From: Streptococcus oricebi
Lineage (GTDB): Bacteria > Bacillota > Bacilli > Lactobacillales > Streptococcaceae
Reading direction: 5' to 3'
NCBI RefSeq assembly: GCF_017883985.1
Contig: NZ_PRDG01000005.1
Span: 1-64,000 of the forward strand
Length of the DNA stretch: 64,000 bases
Part shown: one piece after another, positions 1-7,677 of the stretch
Numbering within the stretch: the stretch's first letter is position 1
How the letters are laid out: every line of letters begins with the position of its first letter
Translations under genes and position numbers: made by a program
The notes under the pieces: model-generated
Database searches by the model: none
What the model saw: the letters and a program-made list of their open reading frames with translations, nothing else
What the model was told of the DNA's origin: nothing

Positions 1-2
1 GT

Positions 3-50
3 CTTGGCTACAAAACAGCTTTAGAGGCACTTTTAGATGAGGTTGAATAA
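3..50 (+). CDS. C-terminal end of an unidentified gene (partial)
   Basis: The window opens inside a reading frame that gives LGYKTALEALLDEVE and then TAA at 48-50. Only about 15 residues are visible, which is too few to name the family. It is followed by a hairpin and T-run at 131-161 that would end its transcript. The assignment as coding rests only on an uninterrupted frame with plausible codons up to a stop. Confidence 0.5.
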   Translation, partial: LGYKTALEALLDEVE

Positions 51-130
51 AAGTTGCACTTTTTCTTGCAATTTATCAATTAGAAAGTCCTAGTTTTTCT
101 AACCAGTAAAAAAGTTGGGTTATTGATATA

Positions 131-161
131 GAAAAGAGAAGCTTGCGGGCTTCTCTTTTTC
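131..161 (+). terminator. Rho-independent terminator of the upstream partial gene
   Basis: AAAGAGAAGC and GCTTCTCTTT are complementary around a short loop (TTGCGG) and are followed by T residues. Confidence 0.7.
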
Positions 162-257
162 TGTTGCTTTGGGGAATTAACAAGCTTGCTTCCCTTGCTT
201 GTCGTCTCTTCACTTTTTTCTGCTTTGGGATTTAGAGTATATTTATATCTGTTTTTT

Positions 258-289
258 AAAAACAAAAAAGTTTGGCCTTGGCCAAACTT
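258..289 (-). terminator. Terminator of the DUF59 gene
   Basis: AAGTTTGGCC (268-277) and GGCCAAACTT (280-289) are perfectly complementary with a 2-base gap. On the minus strand the hairpin is followed by a T-rich run, just downstream of the DUF59 stop codon. Confidence 0.75.
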
Positions 290-311
290 GGTAAAGTATT
301 TTTCAATCAAT

Positions 312-653
312 TTAACGGGGGCTGATGCCTAGGAAGATTCGGCCAAAGCGGCTGATGCGGGTGATTTTCCAGGCGGGTGACCAGGTTACCTTGACGGAGA
401 CGGATTCAATTCCCTCGATTTCCTTGAGTGATTGAACCACCTCAATTGGTAGGCTTTCAGCACAGTCGCAGGCTGTATCGGTAAAGGTCATGACGACCTG
501 GCAGTGGCCGAGCTCATCTAGATTGATTTCATAAATCAAGCCGAGATTGTAAATGTCTAGCTCAACATCAGGATCACAGATTTTTTCTAACCTTTCGACC
601 AACTGGTCAGACAGGGCAGCGGCGCGGTCATTGATTTTGATATCGTCTCTCAT
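312..653 (-). CDS. DUF59/MIP18-family metal-sulfur cluster assembly protein
   Basis: This is a 113-residue cytosolic protein of the PaaD/SufT-like DUF59 (MIP18) family. The signature LEKICDPDVELDIYNLGLIY near residues 22-41 and the central FTDTACDCAE stretch (conserved Cys pair) are visible. Family members take part in iron-sulfur cluster assembly or delivery; the client here cannot be told. An upstream in-frame ATG exists, but the start at 653 is chosen because translation then begins with MRDDIKIND after a GGAGGGAAAGG ribosome site. It stands alone, convergent with the gene tail on its left and divergent from hisS. Confidence 0.8.
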   Translation of the reverse strand: MRDDIKINDRAAALSDQLVERLEKICDPDVELDIYNLGLIYEINLDELGHCQVVMTFTDTACDCAESLPIEVVQSLKEIEGIESVSVKVTWSPAWKITRISRFGRIFLGISPR

Positions 654-793
654 AAGCTTTCCTTTCCCTCCATTTGTTGACTTTATTTTCTCACAATGTG
701 AAACTTTTTTCAAGTTTTTTTGGGCTCTGAAAACGCATTTTTAGGGGGAAAGCTGGGAAATACCGGCTAGCCCTCCTAAAATTCCTCGACTTA

Positions 794-802
794 TGGTAAA
801 AT
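794..802 (+). promoter_or_regulatory. Extended -10 promoter of hisS
   Basis: TG-G-TAAAAT sits 31 bases before the hisS start codon. No good -35 is seen, as is usual for extended -10 promoters. The same TATGGTAAAAT string precedes aspS. Confidence 0.65.
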
Positions 803-833
803 AATACTAAACCAAGAAGCCGAGGATAGAAAT

Positions 834-2114
834 ATGAAGTTACAAAAACCTAAAGGAACCCAAGATATCCTACCTCAAGACTCTGCTAAATGGCAGTATG
901 TGGAACAGCTGGCGCGTGATACGTTTAAGAAGTACCGCTACCAGGAAATTCGTACACCGATTTTTGAGCATTATGAGGTGATTAGCCGTTCGGTGGGAGA
1001 TACGACAGATATTGTCAGCAAGGAAATGTACGATTTCTATGATAAGGGAGATCGGCACATTACCCTAAGACCAGAAGGGACAGCCCCAGTAGTGCGCTCC
1101 TATGTCGAAAATAAGTTTTTCGCCCCAGAGGTGCAAAAGCCAGTCAAGCTCTACTATATGGGCTCTATGTTTCGCTATGAGCGGCCTCAAGCAGGACGCT
1201 TGCGGGAATTTCACCAGCTGGGCGTAGAATGCTTTGGCTCAAGTAATCCAGCAGTGGATGTAGAAGTCATGGCCATGGCCCACCATCTCTTCAAGGAGCT
1301 GGGCATTCAAAATGTGACCCTGCACCTCAATAGTTTGGGCAATAGCTCCAGTCGGGCAGCCTATCGTCAGGCCCTGATTGATTATTTGACGCCCCTGCGG
1401 GACAGCCTGTCTAAGGACAGCCAACGTCGCCTGGAAGAAAATCCTCTACGGGTCCTAGATAGTAAGGAGCCCGAGGACAAGGTTGCGGTGGAGAATGCGC
1501 CGTCTATTTTGGACTATTTGGATGAGGAGAGCCAGGACCACTTTGACCAGGTGAAGGAGCTCCTGGAAAGTCTGGGGATTCCTTATATCATCAATACCAA
1601 CATGGTCCGTGGGCTGGACTACTATAACCATACGATTTTTGAGTTTATCACAGATGTGGCGGGCAATGATTTAACCATTTGTGCGGGTGGTCGCTACGAT
1701 AGCCTAGTTGAATATTTTGGTGGTCCTGATACTCCTAGCTTTGGTTTTGGGCTGGGTCTTGAACGCCTACTTCTAATCCTTGAAAAACAAGGAATCAGCC
1801 TGCCTCTTACAGAGGAACTGGATGTTTATCTAGCTGTTCTGGGTTCAGAGGCCAATGGCCGAGCTTTGGAGCTCATCCAAGCCCTACGTCATCAAGGTTT
1901 CACTGCCGAGCGAGACTATCTTAATCGTAAGATTAAGGCCCAATTTAAGGCCGCTGATAGCTTTAAGGCTAGGACCATTATTACCCTGGGGGAAAGTGAA
2001 ATAAAGGCCGGACAAGTTCAGGTCAAAAACAACCAGAATCGCCAAGAAATCACAGTCAGTCTAGAGGAGATTGAAAAAGATTTTGCCCAAGTATTAAAAA
2101 ATTTAGAAGCTTAA
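834..2114 (+). CDS. hisS: Histidyl-tRNA synthetase
   Basis: This cytosolic class II aminoacyl-tRNA synthetase charges tRNA-His with histidine. The 426-residue length is normal for the family. Class II motif 2 is visible at about residues 113-130 ([10 protein letters not shown]...F.QLG). The histidine-specific loop [10 protein letters not shown] is at 261-270, AGGRYDSL follows, and motif 3 [11 protein letters not shown] is near residue 305. The C-terminal third is the anticodon-binding domain. The gene appears monocistronic, driven by the extended -10 element upstream. It has no T-box leader: only about 30 bases separate the -10 element from the start codon. Confidence 0.97.
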   Translation: MKLQKPKGTQDILPQDSAKWQYVEQLARDTFKKYRYQEIRTPIFEHYEVISRSVGDTTDIVSKEMYDFYDKGDRHITLRPEGTAPVVRSYVENKFFAPEVQKPVKLYYMGSMFRYERPQAGRLREFHQLGVECFGSSNPAVDVEVMAMAHHLFKELGIQNVTLHLNSLGNSSSRAAYRQALIDYLTPLRDSLSKDSQRRLEENPLRVLDSKEPEDKVAVENAPSILDYLDEESQDHFDQVKELLESLGIPYIINTNMVRGLDYYNHTIFEFITDVAGNDLTICAGGRYDSLVEYFGGPDTPSFGFGLGLERLLLILEKQGISLPLTEELDVYLAVLGSEANGRALELIQALRHQGFTAERDYLNRKIKAQFKAADSFKARTIITLGESEIKAGQVQVKNNQNRQEITVSLEEIEKDFAQVLKNLEA

Positions 2115-2130
2115 GTTTCTTTTAAGCTAA

Positions 2131-2203
2131 GGAGATTATACTAATAGTATCAGATGAGATATCTGATACTCCTAAATAACTTTTCTTTTTCATAATAATC
2201 TCC
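2131..2203 (+). repeat. Nested inverted repeat after hisS
   Basis: Outer arms GGAGATTAT (2131-2139) and ATAATCTCC (2195-2203) enclose a second perfect pair, AGTATCAGAT (2146-2155) and ATCTGATACT (2161-2170). The RNA of either strand could fold into a long stem with an inner hairpin. There is no reading frame in it. It precedes a conventional terminator, so it may be a 3' UTR element or the remnant of a small mobile repeat. Confidence 0.55.
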
Positions 2204-2207
2204 CTAT

Positions 2208-2236
2208 AAAAGTCACCAAATCGGGTGGCTTTTTTT
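2208..2236 (+). terminator. Terminator downstream of hisS
   Basis: AAGTCACC pairs with GGTGGCTT around a short loop and is followed by a run of T. Confidence 0.8.
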
Positions 2237-2240
2237 ATGC

Positions 2241-2269
2241 TTGACAGGGGCCCACTTTCCTTTTATAAT
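2241..2269 (+). promoter_or_regulatory. Consensus sigma-A promoter
   Basis: TTGACA (2241-2246) and TATAAT (2264-2269) are separated by exactly 17 bases, so both hexamers and the spacing are ideal. It lies 26 bases before a 64-codon reading frame. Confidence 0.85.
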
Positions 2270-2294
2270 GAACTTGATTTAGAAAGAGGGATTC

Positions 2295-2489
2295 ATGAAA
2301 AAAAATATTCTTTTGGCTGTCATCCAGGCCTTGCTTGTGTTTATCATTATCGGCAGTCTAACCTACTTTATCAAGGGGCATTTCTTTTATAAATACCTGT
2401 CACTGATTTTTGGTCTACTAGCCGGTGCTCTACGTTTCTTTACGGCTTCCCTGCTAGATAGCTTTCTGCCCAAAAATAAAAAATTTTAA
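2295..2489 (+). CDS. Small two-helix membrane protein, unknown function
   Basis: This encodes a 64-residue, strongly hydrophobic protein. Two likely membrane segments lie at about residues 6-26 and 32-52, and the tail is basic (PKNKKF). A perfect-consensus promoter, a ribosome site (AGAAAGAGGG) and a dedicated terminator immediately after the stop codon make it a self-contained and probably well-expressed gene. No family is recognised. It precedes the Rgg-type regulator but is separated from it by the terminator. Confidence 0.7.
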   Translation: MKKNILLAVIQALLVFIIIGSLTYFIKGHFFYKYLSLIFGLLAGALRFFTASLLDSFLPKNKKF

Positions 2490-2520
2490 ACGGCCAAGAT
2501 TTTTCTTGCGCCGTTTTTTT
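2488..2520 (+). terminator. Terminator of the small membrane protein gene
   Basis: AAACGGC-CAAGA pairs with TCTTG-(C)GCCGTTT around TTTT and ends in seven T residues. The left arm overlaps the stop codon. Confidence 0.85.
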
Positions 2521-2540
2521 GTAATGAGAGAGGTGGTATA

Positions 2541-3410
2541 ATGGAACATTTAGGACCAGTATTTAAAAAATTAAGAGAAGCACGACATATCTCGCTGGCA
2601 GAAGCGGTTGGTGACGAGTTTTCTCCGTCCATGCTTTCTAGATTTGAAAATGAGCAAAGTGAGCTTTCTGCCCAAAAACTGTTTGTTGCTTTGGAAAATA
2701 CCCATACGGAAGTCAGTGAATATCTCTATCTCGTCAGAGGAGCTGAGCAGAGTAAGGCCGAAAAGTTGCAGGAAAAAATCCACGATTTAGAAGTAAAACA
2801 AGATTATGAAGGCTTGCAGAAATTATACTCTTTAGAATTAGCAGAATTCCATAAGCAGCACAAGAGTTTTCAGATGGTCAATGCCTTAACGATTAAAGCG
2901 CATTTGAAAGCTATCAGAGAAGAGACGAAGTTGACCGTAGAAGAGGAAGAATTTCTTTATAATTATCTCTTTGACACGGAAATATGGGGGAGGTATGAAC
3001 TGACGCTCTTTTCCGTTTGCTCCACGCCTTTATCACCCGAACTTTTCACTAGATATACACGGGAAATGTTGCATAAAACGGATTTTCTCAATCTTTTGAG
3101 TCAAAATAAAACAATAGTCAAAACAATGCTCCTCAATGGTTTCTTGCTCTGTATAGAGGAAAGGGATTTTGTCAATGCCGCTTATTTGGATAAGCAAATT
3201 CAAGACAATTTTTATCAAGAAAATGAGACCTATCATCGGATTATCTACATGTGGGCCAAAGGTTTTCTGGCTTATAAGCAGGACCAAAAAGAAAAAGGTT
3301 TAAAACAAATGGAAAAAGCTGTTTCCATTTTGGAAGCCTTGGATTGCAAACAAGCTGTAAGTTATTATAGAGATAATATGAATCATTTGATAAAGGAGGA
3401 CTCTTATTGA
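2541..3410 (+). CDS. Rgg/GadR/MutR-family transcriptional regulator
   Basis: This is a 289-residue cytosolic regulator. Residues 1-60 form an XRE-type helix-turn-helix (LREARHISLAEAV...FSPSMLSRFENEQSELS), as in the streptococcal Rgg/MutR family. The remainder is helical and repeat-like, as in peptide-binding Rgg C-terminal domains. Many Rgg proteins act on the adjacent gene, so the MFS transporter at 3504 is a likely target. I looked for a short hydrophobic peptide gene next to it and found no convincing one. The stop codon lies inside the left arm of its terminator. Confidence 0.85.
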   Translation: MEHLGPVFKKLREARHISLAEAVGDEFSPSMLSRFENEQSELSAQKLFVALENTHTEVSEYLYLVRGAEQSKAEKLQEKIHDLEVKQDYEGLQKLYSLELAEFHKQHKSFQMVNALTIKAHLKAIREETKLTVEEEEFLYNYLFDTEIWGRYELTLFSVCSTPLSPELFTRYTREMLHKTDFLNLLSQNKTIVKTMLLNGFLLCIEERDFVNAAYLDKQIQDNFYQENETYHRIIYMWAKGFLAYKQDQKEKGLKQMEKAVSILEALDCKQAVSYYRDNMNHLIKEDSY

Positions 3411-3430
3411 GACATCAATAAGAGTTTTTT
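3400..3430 (+). terminator. Terminator overlapping the rgg stop codon
   Basis: ACTCTTATTG (3400-3409) and CAATAAGAGT (3416-3425) pair perfectly around a 6-base loop, followed by T residues. Confidence 0.85.
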
Positions 3431-3470
3431 GAATATATTCAACAAAATCTTGCTAGGAAGAAATGTCCTT

Positions 3471-3476
3471 TATAAT
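3471..3476 (+). promoter_or_regulatory. -10 box of the MFS transporter gene
   Basis: TATAAT lies 27 bases before the start codon. The -35 region is poor (TTGCTA at 15-base spacing), which suits an activator-dependent promoter such as an Rgg target. Confidence 0.5.
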
Positions 3477-3503
3477 ATTTTTAATAAATATAAGGAGGCA
3501 AAC

Positions 3504-4733
3504 ATGAAACTAGCATTTAGAAATAGATTATATGGTTTTCTAACCCTATCGCGTTTACTAAATTCTATGGGCTCATCGCTCTACAATATTATCTTTGTTA
3601 TTTACGCTGCCAATATGTTCCAGTCAAAATTACTGATTGGCATTGCTAATATCACCATGGTAGTTCCGACCGTATTTACAGTCTGGGTCGGCATGCGAGC
3701 GGACAAAAGCAAGCAGAAGAGCAAGTGGCTGATTGCCACAGGATTTATCCAAGCCTTGCTGTTTGCTGCTATGGCGTTCTTTATCAACCAAGCAAGTTTG
3801 CTGGTATTTTCTACGGTTTGTTTACTAAATATTATTAGCGATGTCTTGTCGGATTTTGCTAATGGACTTCGCCTACCAATTATTCAAAAAAATATTGCCC
3901 AGGCAGATTTGATGGAGGCCTACTCTTTTAGCCAATTTCTAACCTATATCTGTAACTTAGCTGGCCAAGCCCTCGGAGTCTGGTTACTCACCATTTCGGC
4001 CAATAATTTCGCTATGGTGGCTCTGATCAATGCCTTATCTTTCCTGCTCTCTTCGCTTGTCTTGCTCTTTATTAAAAAAGACCTGACTTATGAGAAGGTT
4101 GTTCATGAGAAGGAGGAAAAGCAAACCTTGCGAGCACGATTTAGTCTCATGTTTGACAATATCAGGAACATTTTTCACCAGTCAGGGACGCCCAATTTTA
4201 TTCAGCTTCTACTTGCTATTCTCTTTTTGAATGCACTTGGTGGCTCTATTGCAGCGGTCTATAATATTTTCTTAATCGACCAAGCCTTGCTTGGATTGAC
4301 TTATAGTCAGTCTCTGCTTTTAGTTGAGGTCATTTTGGTAGGCGGTATTTTACTGGGCAGTTTGACTCCGCATGATTATTTTTCTAAAAAATCTTTGAGC
4401 AGTCTGGTAAGGATGAACGCCCTGATTTTTAGCCTAGTTGGCCTCTTTAATCTTTTATCTTTTCCTCCTCTACTAGGTATTTTTATCCTTGCTTTTGCTA
4501 GCTATTTGACGGGCAAGGTCAATCCCAAAATCAATTCGATGCTCTTGGCTAATCTTCCTTCCCATGTGTTGGCACAGACTAGCAATTTTCTCTCCCTACT
4601 GTTCACCCTGTCTCTTCCTGTCGGGACAGCCTTTTTCAGCTTAGTTGCTAGCTGGAATATGTCGGTCACTTGGCTTATCTTTTTCTTACTTGCCACACTA
4701 AGCCTACTCTTAACAAGCCAGTCCAAGGACTAG
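3504..4733 (+). CDS. MFS transporter (drug/solute efflux type)
   Basis: This 409-residue integral membrane protein has about 12 hydrophobic segments. The cytoplasmic loop near residues 65-72 (GMRADKSKQK) resembles the MFS loop 2-3 motif. It belongs to the efflux-type MFS group, but its substrate cannot be deduced. An in-frame ATG exists 75 bases upstream. The start at 3504 is chosen because AAGGAGG lies just before it and the protein then begins at the first helix. It sits directly after the Rgg regulator but is transcribed from its own promoter. Its length equals that of the MFS gene at 31431, which has the same type of fold. Confidence 0.85.
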   Translation: MKLAFRNRLYGFLTLSRLLNSMGSSLYNIIFVIYAANMFQSKLLIGIANITMVVPTVFTVWVGMRADKSKQKSKWLIATGFIQALLFAAMAFFINQASLLVFSTVCLLNIISDVLSDFANGLRLPIIQKNIAQADLMEAYSFSQFLTYICNLAGQALGVWLLTISANNFAMVALINALSFLLSSLVLLFIKKDLTYEKVVHEKEEKQTLRARFSLMFDNIRNIFHQSGTPNFIQLLLAILFLNALGGSIAAVYNIFLIDQALLGLTYSQSLLLVEVILVGGILLGSLTPHDYFSKKSLSSLVRMNALIFSLVGLFNLLSFPPLLGIFILAFASYLTGKVNPKINSMLLANLPSHVLAQTSNFLSLLFTLSLPVGTAFFSLVASWNMSVTWLIFFLLATLSLLLTSQSKD

Positions 4734-4817
4734 CTTTCCCCTTCTGACAGATCCTTTTATTGGCTGGAATATTTAGTCAAATTTTCCCTCGGCTGGGCAT
4801 TCTTTTGGGCTCTTTTA

Positions 4818-4826
4818 TGGTAAAAT
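4818..4826 (+). promoter_or_regulatory. Extended -10 promoter of aspS
   Basis: TG-G-TAAAAT is located 31 bases before the aspS start codon, with the same local string and distance as at hisS. Confidence 0.65.
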
Positions 4827-4857
4827 AGTAGAAGAATTAAAAGTTTGGAGAAAAGAG

Positions 4858-6612
4858 ATGAAACGTTCTATCTATGCTGGGCGTGTTCGGAGTGAACATG
4901 TCGGTCAAGAACTGACCTTGAAGGGCTGGATTGCCCGTAGGCGGGACTTGGGTGGTCTGATTTTCCTAGATTTACGGGATCGAGAAGGGATTATGCAGTT
5001 GGTCATCAATCCTGAAGTAGTCAGTTCTGAGTTGATGCAGGAAGCAGAAAGTCTAAGGACAGAGTATGTGGTAGAGGTGACTGGTCGAGTTGAGGCGCGT
5101 GAGCAAGCCAATCCCAAGCTAGCGACTGGTCAGGTGGAACTTCAAGTTAGGGAGCTGGTCATTTTAAACAAGGCCAAGACAACGCCTTTTGAGATTAAGG
5201 ATGGGATTGAAATCAATGATGATACGCGTCTGCGCTATCGCTATCTAGATTTGCGGCGGCCAGAGATGCTAGAAAATCTGAGGTTGAGAGCCAAGGTGAC
5301 CCACAGCATTCGTAACTATTTGGACGACTTGGAATTTCTGGATGTGGAAACGCCATTTTTGAGCAAGTCAACGCCTGAAGGGGCGCGTGACTACTTAGTT
5401 CCTAGTCGGATTAGTCAGGGTCATTTCTATGCCCTGCCTCAGAGTCCCCAGATTACCAAGCAGCTTTTGATGAATGCTGGTTTTGACCGCTACTATCAAA
5501 TCGTTAAGTGCTTCCGCGATGAGGACTTGCGGGGGGATCGCCAGCCTGAATTTACCCAGGTGGATCTAGAGACTTCCTTTCTCGATGAGGAGGAAATTCA
5601 GACGATTACCGAAGGGCTATTAGCCAAGGTTATGAAAGAAGTCAAGGGACTAGATTTGAGCCTGCCCTTGCCTAGGATGTCCTATGACCAGGCCATGAAT
5701 GTCTATGGTTCAGACAAGCCAGATACCCGCTTTGAGATGCTGCTCCAGGACTTGACAGACCTTGTCAAGGGCAGTGACTTCAAAGTATTCGCTCAAGCAC
5801 CTGCGGTAAAAGCGATTGTGGTCAAAAATGCGGCAGATAAGTACTCCCGCAAGGATATTGATAAGTTGACAGAGCAAGCCAAGCAACATGGAGCCAAAGG
5901 TCTGGCCTGGCTTAAGTTTAATGAGGGGCAGTTGGCTGGACCTGTTGCCAAGTTCTTGACAGACCTGTCAAGTAAGTTGACAGAAGCTTTACAGCTAGAA
6001 AATAATGATTTAGTCCTCTTTGTGGCAGATAGCTTAGAGGTGGCAAACAATACTTTGGGAGCCCTAAGAAATCGTTTGGCCAAGGACTTGGATCTAATTG
6101 ATAAGAATCAATTTAACTTCCTCTGGGTGGTGGACTGGCCGATGTTTGAATGGTCAGATGAGGAAGGTCGCTATATGAGTGCCCACCACCCCTTCACACT
6201 ACCCCAAAAGAACTCAAGTCACGAGCTAGAGGGAGATTTGAGCAAGGTAAGGGCCTGTGCTTATGATATTGTTCTCAATGGCTATGAGCTGGGTGGTGGT
6301 AGTTTACGGATCAATGAGCGAAAGCTCCAGGAGCGAATGTTTGCGGCCCTTGGTTTTAGTCAAGCAGAGGCCGAGCAAGAGTTTGGTTTCCTGCTAGAGG
6401 CTATGGATTATGGTTTTCCACCCCATGGTGGCCTGGCCCTGGGCTTGGACCGTTTAGTGATGCTTCTGGCAGGCCAAGACAATATCCGAGAAGTCATTGC
6501 CTTTCCTAAGAATAACAAGGCCAGTGATCCCATGACCCAGGCTCCGAGCCCAGTGGCCGATAAACAGTTGGCCGAGCTCAGTCTACAAGTGGAAGAATAT
6601 GAAAAAGACTAG
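4858..6612 (+). CDS. aspS: Aspartyl-tRNA synthetase
   Basis: This class II synthetase charges tRNA-Asp. Its 584 residues fit the bacterial-type enzyme, which carries an extra GAD domain. The N-terminal OB-fold anticodon-binding domain contains [19 protein letters not shown] at about 23-41. Motif 2 ([16 protein letters not shown]) is near 218-233, and motif 3 ([13 protein letters not shown]) is near 524-536. The last 14 bases overlap the start of the YitT-family gene, so the two are co-transcribed. Confidence 0.97.
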   Translation: MKRSIYAGRVRSEHVGQELTLKGWIARRRDLGGLIFLDLRDREGIMQLVINPEVVSSELMQEAESLRTEYVVEVTGRVEAREQANPKLATGQVELQVRELVILNKAKTTPFEIKDGIEINDDTRLRYRYLDLRRPEMLENLRLRAKVTHSIRNYLDDLEFLDVETPFLSKSTPEGARDYLVPSRISQGHFYALPQSPQITKQLLMNAGFDRYYQIVKCFRDEDLRGDRQPEFTQVDLETSFLDEEEIQTITEGLLAKVMKEVKGLDLSLPLPRMSYDQAMNVYGSDKPDTRFEMLLQDLTDLVKGSDFKVFAQAPAVKAIVVKNAADKYSRKDIDKLTEQAKQHGAKGLAWLKFNEGQLAGPVAKFLTDLSSKLTEALQLENNDLVLFVADSLEVANNTLGALRNRLAKDLDLIDKNQFNFLWVVDWPMFEWSDEEGRYMSAHHPFTLPQKNSSHELEGDLSKVRACAYDIVLNGYELGGGSLRINERKLQERMFAALGFSQAEAEQEFGFLLEAMDYGFPPHGGLALGLDRLVMLLAGQDNIREVIAFPKNNKASDPMTQAPSPVADKQLAELSLQVEEYEKD

Positions 6613-7540
6613 ATTATATCGACGATTCCGTTATTTTTTACACAAGTTTGCCCGCAATTTTAAATTGCTGGCGGTAGTTAAGAGCATTTCCAGGGAGAAG
6701 TATGATGAGAAGATTTCTGCCTCTATTGTCTATGGTTTCTTATCGGCAGTGGCAGTCAATTTCTTCTTCCAACCTGGTCATGTCTACTCGAGTGGGGCGA
6801 CGGGTCTGGCCCAGATTTTGACGGCGCTAAGTCGCAGTATTATCGGTCTGGCCCTTCCGGTCTCAGTGACCTTTTACCTAATCAATGTACCCCTGATGAT
6901 TTTGGCCTGGTATCAGATTGGCCATAAATTCACCATTTTCACCTTTATTACTGTCTCGATGAGCTCGCTCTTTATCCAGCTCTTGCCAGAGGTGACCCTG
7001 ACCAAGGACCCGATTATCAATGCTCTCTTTGGTGGGGTCGTGATGGGAATGGGGATTGGCTATGCCCTGAAGAATAATATTTCCAGTGGTGGGACCGACA
7101 TTGTCAGCCTGACCATTCGGAAAAAAACAGGCCGCAATGTGGGTAATATCTCCCTCTTAGTCAATGGGACGATTATGGTTATTGCTGGCCTGACCTTTGG
7201 TTGGACCTATGCCCTTTACTCGATGATTACTATCTTTGTCTCCAGTCGGGTGACCGATGCGGTCTTTACCAAGCAAAAGCGGATGCAGGCCATGATTATC
7301 ACCAGTAAGCCCGATCAGGTTATCGACAAGATTCACCATAAGCTCCACCGGGGGGCAACCATGATTTCCAGTGTTGAGGGGACCTATAATCATGAAAGGA
7401 AAACGATTTTGATTACGGTCATCACTCGAGCGGAGTTTAATGATTTTAAATTCATCATGAAAAAAACAGATCCCCAGGCCTTTGTTTCGGTGGCTGAGGA
7501 TGTGCATATTATCGGGCGCTTTGTCGAAGAGGACAGGTGA
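6599..7540 (+). CDS. YitT-family membrane protein (DUF161 with DUF2179 tail)
   Basis: This 313-residue membrane protein has hydrophobic segments from about residue 45 to 215. The glycine-rich [10 protein letters not shown] stretch near residue 165 is typical of the YitT/DUF161 family. It is followed by a soluble C-terminal DUF2179-like domain of about 85 residues. Family members are uncharacterised membrane proteins, with transport suggested for some. The start codon overlaps the end of aspS, indicating translational coupling. A hairpin at 7560-7594 ends the transcript. Confidence 0.85.
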   Translation: MKKTRLYRRFRYFLHKFARNFKLLAVVKSISREKYDEKISASIVYGFLSAVAVNFFFQPGHVYSSGATGLAQILTALSRSIIGLALPVSVTFYLINVPLMILAWYQIGHKFTIFTFITVSMSSLFIQLLPEVTLTKDPIINALFGGVVMGMGIGYALKNNISSGGTDIVSLTIRKKTGRNVGNISLLVNGTIMVIAGLTFGWTYALYSMITIFVSSRVTDAVFTKQKRMQAMIITSKPDQVIDKIHHKLHRGATMISSVEGTYNHERKTILITVITRAEFNDFKFIMKKTDPQAFVSVAEDVHIIGRFVEEDR

Positions 7541-7559
7541 TTCGCTTATCTCAAACAAG

Positions 7560-7594
7560 AACTCCGTCAAACCTTAGGGTCTGGCGGAGTTTTA
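7560..7594 (+). terminator. Terminator after the YitT-family gene
   Basis: AACTCCGTCA pairs with TGGCGGAGTT (one G-U) and is followed by TTTATCTTTATTT. It could also serve the convergent pulA transcript, although the minus-strand T-run is weaker. Confidence 0.7.
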
Positions 7595-7677
7595 TCTTTA
7601 TTTAGGAAGATGCTTTTGCCCAACTAAAATGCAGACGAGAAGCGGATGTCTAGCTAACTAGGTTTCTGGGGGCTAGT

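Noticed and set aside
803..833. T-box leader for hisS (and similarly aspS, argS)
   Set aside because: The promoters lie about 30 bases (hisS, aspS) and within 103 bases (argS) of the starts, leaving no room for a T-box.
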